From an uncultured Prevotellaceae bacterium (GTDB lineage: Bacteria; Bacteroidota; Bacteroidia; Bacteroidales; Bacteroidaceae): 47,052 nt of DNA. The notes under the pieces are model-generated. The model saw only the letters and a program-made list of their open reading frames with translations. It made no database searches and was not told the origin of the DNA. The translations under genes and the position numbers were made by a program. Numbering within the stretch: the stretch's first letter is position 1; each line of letters begins with the position of its first letter. The stretch spans positions 1 to 47,052 of the forward strand of contig CAMWJL010000007.1 in NCBI GenBank assembly GCA_947174565.1, read 5' to 3'. This document shows positions 1-6,037 of the stretch, one piece after another.

Positions 1-23
1 CGTCAGATGTGTAGAAGAGACTG
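1..23. other. Probable residual Nextera sequencing adapter at contig edge
   Basis: The first 23 bases agree at 21 positions with the 3' part of the Nextera read-1 transposase adapter, ending in the mosaic end (AGATGTGTATAAGAGACAG). The two differences are at bases 14 and 22. Such a match at the exact edge is very unlikely by chance. The last seven or eight codons of the GH30-like reading frame that runs off this edge are therefore probably not genomic. This is comparison with a remembered adapter sequence; no alignment was run. Confidence 0.85.
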
Positions 24-1233
24 CGGCAATGACGGTGTTGAGTCCCGAGGCTTTAAGGATAGGTGCCAGCACGCGGACAAACTCGATTTGCGACTCGTAG
101 TCGAAGTGGCAACCCTCCTGTGCGCCGTTGGCATACCAGAAGCCCGTGACAGACTCGTTGAACGGTTCAAGTGTCTTGAACTCAATGCCGTACTCGTCCT
201 TGTAGTGCTTGCACACATCAACGAGGTAGTGGGCGAACTCCTCATAATACTCGGGTCGCAGATTGTCCGTGCCGCCATCCACGCTGCCGCTGACACAGCC
301 GCTGTAGGTCATGTAGTAGGGACATGAATTGCTAAACGCCTCAAACACAGCATCGGGTCTCTTCTCCTTGATTTTCAGCATAATCTTGCGCTGGGCCGCA
401 TCGCGCTCCCAGTGATATTCGTCGTCGCTCGAATCCTTGAAGCCTTCCATTTCGGCACGCAGTCCCTTGCCGTATCCCATGTGGTGGAGGTTGCAGTGGC
501 GGTTCTCAGGGTCATCGCCACCGCCGATGTTGTAGCGGAAGTGGCTGTAGTTGAGTCCAGTGGGGCTGACCAGCCATGTGATGATTTCGTCAATCTTCTC
601 GTCCGACCACTTGCCACACTGTCCTGCCCACCAGCACAGCGACACGCCCCAGCCGTCGAAGTGTTGGCGCACCACCAACGGGTTGACCATATAGCGGCTT
701 TCGATGGCAGGCGGTGTGTCGTTCACCTTGCTGCCGAAATACCACTGGTGCTTGATGTCCGAACCGCTCTTGTCCGTGAAGACCTTCGAGTGCCCGTCGT
801 TGCTGTCGGTGCCGAGGTATCTGCCATTGGACTTGCAGCGCAGCTTCACCAACTGCCCCGAAGCCTCCTCGATGGCGAACTTGGCTTCATCGCCCGATGC
901 GTCGCTGATGAACTTGGAGTTCCAAGGGCTGGCAAACGAGAGGAACACAGGCTCGTCCCCTGCCTGAATGTTGTAATAGCCCTCCCCGACGGGAATGAAC
1001 GTCATCTGCTGGGCATCGCTCTTGGTCGATGACTCAATCCATCCACCCCCGTCGGTGCCCATCTCCAAATGGTTGCCACTGCTGTGCATCAAGAACACCT
1101 TGGTGGGTTCTGAAAAACTGGTCTGTCCCCACAGGGTGACGCTCAGCAGGCACGCCGCCAGCATCGTGCCGAGGCGTTGGGCCATGCCCGTGCTTGACTT
1201 CGTTTCTTTGTTTCGGTACTTGATTCTCATCAT
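1..1233 (-). CDS. Secreted GH30-like glycoside hydrolase with N-terminal trefoil-like domain (partial, C-terminus off the left edge)
   Basis: The frame is open from ATG at 1233 to the left edge (about 411 codons). Residues 1-36 form a signal peptide: basic start, hydrophobic stretch ending near TLWGQ. Residues about 40-175 have short repeated beta-type blocks (SGNHLEMGT, SNGRYLGTD, HQWYFGS) like a ricin/fascin-type beta-trefoil. The catalytic barrel then starts at FDGWGVSLCWWAGQ (about 192-205), followed by FRYNIGGGDDPE and EPFNES, whose Glu360 fits the GH30 acid/base. The nucleophile Glu would lie beyond the edge. GH30 members of this type in Bacteroidetes cut beta-linked polysaccharides such as beta-1,6-galactan; the substrate here cannot be told. 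An AGGAAG ribosome site lies just upstream. The ATG at 1230 is an alternative start. No SusC/SusD genes are nearby. The last codons are probably adapter. Confidence 0.85.
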   Translation of the reverse strand, partial: MMRIKYRNKETKSSTGMAQRLGTMLAACLLSVTLWGQTSFSEPTKVFLMHSSGNHLEMGTDGGGWIESSTKSDAQQMTFIPVGEGYYNIQAGDEPVFLSFASPWNSKFISDASGDEAKFAIEEASGQLVKLRCKSNGRYLGTDSNDGHSKVFTDKSGSDIKHQWYFGSKVNDTPPAIESRYMVNPLVVRQHFDGWGVSLCWWAGQCGKWSDEKIDEIITWLVSPTGLNYSHFRYNIGGGDDPENRHCNLHHMGYGKGLRAEMEGFKDSSDDEYHWERDAAQRKIMLKIKEKRPDAVFEAFSNSCPYYMTYSGCVSGSVDGGTDNLRPEYYEEFAHYLVDVCKHYKDEYGIEFKTLEPFNESVTGFWYANGAQEGCHFDYESQIEFVRVLAPILKASGLNTVIAAVSSTHLT

Positions 1234-1306
1234 AAATACTTCCTTTCTTGGATAAATGTGTAAATAATTCTTTTGTCCTCCCCCTCCTCTTGTCCTCATC
1301 ACCATG

Positions 1307-1337
1307 CAAAGATAAGCAGTCTTTGTCAGAATCACAA
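1307..1337 (-). promoter_or_regulatory. Bacteroidetes-type promoter for the GH30-like gene
   Basis: On the minus strand TATCTTTG (1314-1307) matches the -7 consensus TAnnTTTG. TTG at 1337-1335 lies exactly 20 bp upstream. Transcription would begin near 1300, giving a leader of about 65 nt. Confidence 0.7.
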
Positions 1338-1424
1338 GGATTCTTGCAAATTTGTCCTCGGGCAGGAAGGTCAGACAGCGGTCTCAACACGCCTCCGTGT
1401 TCAGTGCGCTTTCACAGCCTCTAA

Positions 1425-1491
1425 ATCGGAGTCCCCGACTCCGACCGACCGATATCCCCGACTCCGATGGGTCGATGTCGGGGACTCCGAT
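1425..1491. repeat. Triple palindromic intergenic element A (23-bp period)
   Basis: The octamer GACTCCGA occurs at 1437, 1460 and 1483, exactly 23 bp apart. Its complement TCGGAGTC is at 1426, so the first unit is a perfect 8-3-8 palindrome. The outer 15-mers ATCGGAGTCCCCGAC (1425-1439) and GTCGGGGACTCCGAT (1477-1491) are perfect inverted repeats. The architecture of three units at 23-bp spacing is the same as at 17457-17521 and 28854-28918, although the sequence differs. Confidence 0.85.
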
Positions 1492-1644
1492 TTTGGGGTA
1501 CTTTCAGAGAGGATTTTTCAGCACCCTCAATTTGCTCATTTCACGCCCCCGTTTCCTCTTGCGGATGCTGCTGCCAACAGGGGCGGTGGATGCACGCTCC
1601 ATGCTTCCCTCCAATCCTGATGCGTCCATTTTGTAGATGGTTTG

Positions 1645-1675
1645 TTGCAAGTGATGCGGAAAAGGGCTAACTTTG
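1645..1675 (+). promoter_or_regulatory. Bacteroidetes-type promoter for the BASS transporter
   Basis: TTG at 1645-1647 is followed after 20 bp by TAACTTTG (1668-1675), a full match to TAnnTTTG. The ATG is at 1686, only 10 bases past the -7 element, so the transcript should have almost no 5' leader. Confidence 0.7.
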
Positions 1676-1685
1676 CAGCCCAGAT

Positions 1686-2534
1686 ATGAATGCGATTTTT
1701 ATAGTCTTGCCAATACTGACGCTGCTGATGTTCGACTTGGGATTGGCACTCAAGCCCCGCGACTTCGCGGTGATTGCAGCGCGTCCCAAGCCCGTGGCGG
1801 TGGGTCTTGTCGGACAGATTGTGTTGCTGCCGCTGATAGCATGGGGAGTGGGGCACTTGTTCCACCTTTCACCATTGTTCATGATAGGCATCATGTTAGT
1901 GGCATGTAGCCCGGGCGGCAGTTCGAGCAATGTGTTCTCCATGTTGGCAAAGGGCGATGTGGCACTCTCTGTCATCCTGACCGCATGCAGCAGCATTATC
2001 ACCTTGTTTACCCTGCCGCTCATCATGGCCTGGGTGACGCAACGGGTGGGAGAAACAGCGCAAATCGAGCTGCCCGTGGGTAACCTGTTAGTGCAGAACA
2101 TACTGCTGATGGCTGTGCCGATAGCCATCGGTCTGCTCATTTCCATCTATAAGCCCCAAGTGGCAGAGAAGATACACGCCGTGCTGCGACGTTTGGCAAT
2201 GCCGGCACTGATGCTGTTAGCCACGGTGTTCTTCATTCAGCATCGGGAGACGATTGTGGCGGAATTTGGAGCATTAGGACTTGCCATGACGGTGCTGATT
2301 GTCGTAGCCGCATCGGGCGGAGCGTTATTGGCTCGGCTGACGCGCCTGACCACACAGGAGAGGCGCACGCTGGTGATAGAAGTGGGCATGCAGAATGCGG
2401 CACAAGCCATCACCATCGCTTGCAGCCCACTCATCTTCGACAACGAAGTCATTGCCATTCCCGCCATCGTTTATGCGCTGCTGATGAATGTCATCCTGCT
2501 GCTGTATGTTGGAGGGGTCTCATTGCGCCGCTGA
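1686..2534 (+). CDS. Bile acid:sodium symporter (BASS) family transporter
   Basis: This 282-residue protein is almost entirely hydrophobic helices, about nine or ten. It starts MNAIFIVLPILTLLMFDLGL and carries the family signature around residues 75-90 (ACSPGGSSSNVFSMLAKGD), the crossover region that binds sodium in BASS proteins. Family members import bile acids, keto acids or other organic anions with Na+ across the inner membrane; the substrate cannot be named here. It is transcribed alone, divergently from the GH30-like gene, and followed by about 100 bp before the restriction genes. The start is set by the promoter ending at 1675, which excludes any upstream start. Confidence 0.88.
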   Translation: MNAIFIVLPILTLLMFDLGLALKPRDFAVIAARPKPVAVGLVGQIVLLPLIAWGVGHLFHLSPLFMIGIMLVACSPGGSSSNVFSMLAKGDVALSVILTACSSIITLFTLPLIMAWVTQRVGETAQIELPVGNLLVQNILLMAVPIAIGLLISIYKPQVAEKIHAVLRRLAMPALMLLATVFFIQHRETIVAEFGALGLAMTVLIVVAASGGALLARLTRLTTQERRTLVIEVGMQNAAQAITIACSPLIFDNEVIAIPAIVYALLMNVILLLYVGGVSLRR

Positions 2535-2612
2535 TTCCATCCCCCATGCTGATATTCCCCATGAATCACAAATTATTCGCTCCTTGTGGATGAATCTTTC
2601 ATGTTTTTGTTG

Positions 2613-2620
2613 TATATTTG
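2613..2620 (+). promoter_or_regulatory. -7 element for the restriction-modification genes
   Basis: TATATTTG matches TAnnTTTG. No convincing TTG lies at the expected distance. It places the transcript start near 2627 and so argues for translation from ATG 2637 rather than from the in-frame ATG at 2586. Confidence 0.5.
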
Positions 2621-2636
2621 TGGTGAAATAGCAATT

Positions 2637-4094
2637 ATGGAATCGACAATAGAGCAATTAGGTTACGACAAAACGAGCATTGCCTCGATATTCGCTTACA
2701 GCCAAAAGCTGATAGGTCACTCGCTGCGTGAACTCGTCAGCGAGGAGGAACAGCAGTCCACCAGTTTGCAAGGACAAGGCAAAGGTGGGCTTGGACAGAT
2801 GATTGAGGAATTGTTTTTTCACTATAAAATCAATTCCGACCCAGGTCCCGACTTTCGTGAAGCTGGTGTGGACTTGAAGGCGACGGGGCTGAAAAAACTT
2901 GTATGTGGTGAACTGCAAATCAAGGAGAGGCTTGTCTGTGACATTATAAACTACGAAAAGATAGTCAATCAATCTTTTGAGCAATCGGATTTCTATCTGA
3001 AATGCAAGATAATGTTGATAGTCTTCTATCTTTATCAGAAAGCGGTGAGCAAGTGGGATTTGCGGTATATCTATACAGTCTTATGGGAAATGCCAGAAAA
3101 GGACTTGCTGATCATACGCCACGACTTTGAAGTAATTGCCAATAAAGTGAGGTGCGGTGAAGCGCATCTATTGTCGGAGGGTGATACAGAATATCTTGCC
3201 GCATGCAGAAAAGGGAATAAGGATACAAAGCCACGCAAGCAACCCAACTCGAAAGTTTTAGCTCCCCAACGAGCGTTTTCTCTGAAACCTGCCTACATGC
3301 GCACGGTTTTGGAATATGTTAAGCAACAGGGCAAGACTGCTGTTTGCAACATGGAGCTGGGACAGTCCATGCAGGGGATTGTGTCTGCCGAGGAATTGAA
3401 AACTCGCTCATTTGAGGACATCATTCTCGACCGATTCAAGCCGTTCTATGGGTTGAGCTATCTTGACATTTGTGCCAAACTTGGTGTCAAGCCGTCTAAA
3501 GCCAAAAACCGCACGGCTATCGTAGCTCATCTGATAGCGGCTAACGGTCTGCAAGGTTTGGCACAAAACAATGTGGATAATGCCGAAGAGTTTCAGAAGT
3601 CGGGTATCCGATTGAAGACGCTTTCGTCGTTCTCCAATGGTCGCGTCAAAGAAGACACGTCCTTTGAAAACATTGATTACGAAGAGATTTATGGGGAGGA
3701 AGAATGGCTTGATTCCCGTTTGTACGAGTTGTTTACAAGTCGTTTCTTGTTCGTTCAGTTTCAGCAGCCCGACGGTCTGTCGCAACAGGAATTTGACCTT
3801 GACCAGTTGCAGCTCAAGCGTGTGTTCTTTTGGACAATGCCATCCGAAGACATCGACACGGCAGAAGAGTATTGGCAGAATATCCGTGAGCACGTACTTC
3901 GTAATGAAATTGACCCGAAGTATTTTTGGAACAAAGGCATGCACCGAAAGTTCCACGTCCGACCCAAAGGGCGCAATGCTGCCGACCTCGCCCACAACCC
4001 GAATGGCGGCATGGCTCGGAAGTATTGCTATTGGTTTAACTCCGAGTACGTTACTAACATCATCAAACAGCAGGAAAAGATTAACAATATATGA
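2637..4094 (+). CDS. Type II restriction endonuclease, Sau3AI/MutH family (probably GATC-specific)
   Basis: The 485-residue length is close to Sau3AI (489). The MutH-type active site is visible: KGGLGQMIEELFF (about 49-61, with a Glu equivalent to MutH Glu56), then Asp72 in GPDFREAGVDLK with Asp79 and Lys81. MutH has Asp-Glu-Lys here, so Glu is replaced by Asp. A second MutH-like half (about 225-485) fits the tandem-fold Sau3AI layout and keeps RPKGRNAADL near the end. The family cuts double-stranded DNA at GATC when the cytosine is unmodified. The stop overlaps the methyltransferase start by 4 nt (ATGA), so the two are translationally coupled with the nuclease first. Specificity is inferred from family and partner, not shown. 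Confidence 0.85.
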   Translation: MESTIEQLGYDKTSIASIFAYSQKLIGHSLRELVSEEEQQSTSLQGQGKGGLGQMIEELFFHYKINSDPGPDFREAGVDLKATGLKKLVCGELQIKERLVCDIINYEKIVNQSFEQSDFYLKCKIMLIVFYLYQKAVSKWDLRYIYTVLWEMPEKDLLIIRHDFEVIANKVRCGEAHLLSEGDTEYLAACRKGNKDTKPRKQPNSKVLAPQRAFSLKPAYMRTVLEYVKQQGKTAVCNMELGQSMQGIVSAEELKTRSFEDIILDRFKPFYGLSYLDICAKLGVKPSKAKNRTAIVAHLIAANGLQGLAQNNVDNAEEFQKSGIRLKTLSSFSNGRVKEDTSFENIDYEEIYGEEEWLDSRLYELFTSRFLFVQFQQPDGLSQQEFDLDQLQLKRVFFWTMPSEDIDTAEEYWQNIREHVLRNEIDPKYFWNKGMHRKFHVRPKGRNAADLAHNPNGGMARKYCYWFNSEYVTNIIKQQEKINNI

Positions 4095-5497
4095 GCGAAA
4101 GTTTCATCACATACGATAAGAATAGCGACCCCGTTAGAGAGGAGGAAGACCAATGGAGGCTGTGTGAACCCATAGCCGATTATTGTCAGCAGACCGTGCC
4201 ACGGTATCAGCAGATGAACCTTTTCCCCACAGAGGGCAAACGGGCAAAGCAGAACGACATTCGAGTGGTTGAACTATTCGCAGGAGTCGGTGGCTTCCGC
4301 ATCGGGTTGGAACGGGCTTCCAAACGCTTTTGTACCGTGTGGAACAATCAATGGGAACCTTCCACCAAGCGACAAGATGCCAGCATTGTCTATTGCCACC
4401 GCTTCGGCTCAGAAGGACATTGCAATGAGGACATTGCCACCGTCTCCACGTCTGAGATACCCGAATGTGATTTGCTCGTTGGGGGATTCCCTTGTCAGGA
4501 TTATTCCGTCGCTACCACGCTTAACCGTTCGGGAGGCATAGAGGGCAAGAAGGGGGTGCTTTGGTGGCAAATCTACAGGATACTCAATGAGTCTGCACAC
4601 AAGCCCGACTACCTTTTCTTCGAGAATGTTGACCGTCTGCTCAAATCGCCTGCCACACAGCGAGGTCGTGACTTTGCTATCATCCTCGCTTCGCTCTCTG
4701 ATTTGGGCTACATCGTCGAATGGCGTGTTGTCAATGCCGCCGATTATGGCATGCCGCAGCGTCGCCGTCGCACCTATATCGTTGGCTATCGCAAAGGTTC
4801 TGCTATCGGCAGGAAGATTGCCGGCGCAGGGGAATGGATTGTCTCACAAGGAGTTGTTGCCGAGGCACTGCCTGTCACCGTAACCTACGAAGACTCATTC
4901 AGGAATTTTACCATCGACGGCGACTTGCCAACCGTCTCAGACAAGTTCAACAAGGACAAAAAGGTCAGTCCTTTTGAGAATGCAGGAATCATTATCGACC
5001 GCAACGTGACGACCATTAACACGACCGCCAATTACGACGGACCACGGTTGACCCTTGGGCAACTCCTTCTTGATGAGCGTGATGTGTTGGAGGATTTCTT
5101 CATCCCTGCCGACGAACTTCCCAAATGGGAATATCTGAAAGGCAGCAAGAAATTGAAACGTGTCAACAAAAAGACGGGCTACGAATACGATTACAGCGAG
5201 GGTGGCATGGCATTTCCCGACTTCCTCGACCGCCCCTCGCGCACCATCATCACGGGGGAAGGTGGTGCAGGTCCTTCTCGCTTCAAGCACATCATTCTTT
5301 GTCCTTCGGGTCGCTACCGCCGTCTCACCCCAATGGAACTGGAACGCCTGAATATGTTCCCTGACAATCACACTTGTGGCGTGAGCGACACTCGTCGTGC
5401 TTTCCTCATGGGCAATGCACTGGTGACGGGCATTGTCGAGAAGATTGGCGCAAGTCTTTTGCAAAAAGCGACAATGACTTCTTTTATGGAATCGTAA
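4091..5497 (+). CDS. DNA (cytosine-5-)-methyltransferase of the Sau3AI-type system
   Basis: All main C5-methyltransferase motifs are present in order in 468 residues: motif I ELFAGVGGFRIG (61-72), motif IV GGFPCQDYS with catalytic Cys135, motif VI ENVDR (178-182), motif VIII MPQRRRRTYIVG (221-232), and motifs IX-X near the C-terminus (RRLTPMELERLNMFPD, then MGNALVTGIVEKI). It transfers a methyl group from S-adenosylmethionine to C5 of cytosine in the site cut by the partner nuclease, protecting the host. Residues 1-55 precede motif I and are not recognised. The start overlaps the nuclease stop. Pairing with a Sau3AI-type nuclease suggests the modified site is GATC at C. Confidence 0.9.
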   Translation: MSESFITYDKNSDPVREEEDQWRLCEPIADYCQQTVPRYQQMNLFPTEGKRAKQNDIRVVELFAGVGGFRIGLERASKRFCTVWNNQWEPSTKRQDASIVYCHRFGSEGHCNEDIATVSTSEIPECDLLVGGFPCQDYSVATTLNRSGGIEGKKGVLWWQIYRILNESAHKPDYLFFENVDRLLKSPATQRGRDFAIILASLSDLGYIVEWRVVNAADYGMPQRRRRTYIVGYRKGSAIGRKIAGAGEWIVSQGVVAEALPVTVTYEDSFRNFTIDGDLPTVSDKFNKDKKVSPFENAGIIIDRNVTTINTTANYDGPRLTLGQLLLDERDVLEDFFIPADELPKWEYLKGSKKLKRVNKKTGYEYDYSEGGMAFPDFLDRPSRTIITGEGGAGPSRFKHIILCPSGRYRRLTPMELERLNMFPDNHTCGVSDTRRAFLMGNALVTGIVEKIGASLLQKATMTSFMES

Positions 5498-5537
5498 CCT
5501 TTTGTATAATAGAGTTTCAGCATCAGTTTGGTCAGTT

Positions 5538-5867
5538 ATGAATGAATATATTTTTTACACATCCGAGGGATATACAGATGCTCCCAATGAAAGTTGTGAG
5601 ATAGAGAATTGCCAACTGCTTGGACGTGCATGTGGACGCAACAAAAGCGAGGCGCAGAAGAATCTTGTGGAAGAAAATCCATGGATTATAGAGGCAGGTT
5701 TTAATTCAGGAGAGTTCTTCGTGGAGCAAGTCTTGACAAAGGAACAACGGGCTAATATCCAGTCATTGATTGACTATCTATGGCAAGATGAGGAGCGGCG
5801 TTATGAGGAGTCGGAGGACAAAAGCAATCAGATCTTCAATGTTCTTCGTGCGCTAAAAGAGATATAG
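5538..5867 (+). CDS. Small acidic protein of unknown function downstream of the R-M genes
   Basis: A 109-residue protein starting MNEYIFYTSEGYTDAPN. I do not recognise the family by name. It has a run resembling small hypothetical proteins of Bacteroidetes (ENCQLLGRACGRNKSEA, then ENPWI) and an acidic, likely helical C-terminus. It begins 40 bp after the methyltransferase and may share its transcript. The in-frame ATG at 5502 would add 12 residues, but the homology-like part starts at 5538. It does not look like the helix-turn-helix controller (C) proteins of some R-M systems. Function unknown; membership of the R-M operon is inferred from spacing only. Confidence 0.6.
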   Translation: MNEYIFYTSEGYTDAPNESCEIENCQLLGRACGRNKSEAQKNLVEENPWIIEAGFNSGEFFVEQVLTKEQRANIQSLIDYLWQDEERRYEESEDKSNQIFNVLRALKEI

Positions 5868-5969
5868 CGCACGATTGGCTGTAAGGACTGAAAGTGCTAT
5901 GTGGTCTTTCATTTTTGTCCGAACATTCTAAAAGCTTTGAAGTTAGACCGACTTTGAGGCTTTTTCTTT

Positions 5970-5999
5970 TTGCTGTTCCGTGGAAATGCCGTACCTTTG
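5970..5999 (+). promoter_or_regulatory. Bacteroidetes-type promoter for the thr operon
   Basis: TTG (5970-5972) and TACCTTTG (5992-5999) are separated by 19 bp. Transcription would start near 6005, leaving about 33 nt before the thrA ATG at 6038. This rules out the longer in-frame start at 5894. No leader peptide or attenuator was seen. Confidence 0.72.
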
Positions 6000-6037
6000 T
6001 GGCTGATTTTGATATTGTACAATATACAGAACGCTCA

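Larger units (their letters stand above)
1234..1685. other. Divergent intergenic region between GH30-like gene and transporter
   Basis: This 452-bp gap holds the minus-strand promoter (1307-1337), the triple palindromic element (1425-1491) and the plus-strand promoter (1645-1675). Short reading frames across it lack ribosome sites and are not credible genes. I see no RNA gene. Confidence 0.6.

Noticed and set aside
412-1032. 206-codon plus-strand frame opposite the GH30-like gene
   Set aside because: The opposite strand encodes a signal peptide and family motifs with a promoter; this frame does not.
5894-6037. Longer N-terminus for thrA
   Set aside because: The region contains the promoter (5970-5999) and adds 48 residues not seen in the family, which starts MKVLKFGG.
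5868-6037. Threonine attenuator with leader peptide
   Set aside because: No short frame rich in Thr or Ile codons, and the predicted transcript leader is only about 33 nt.
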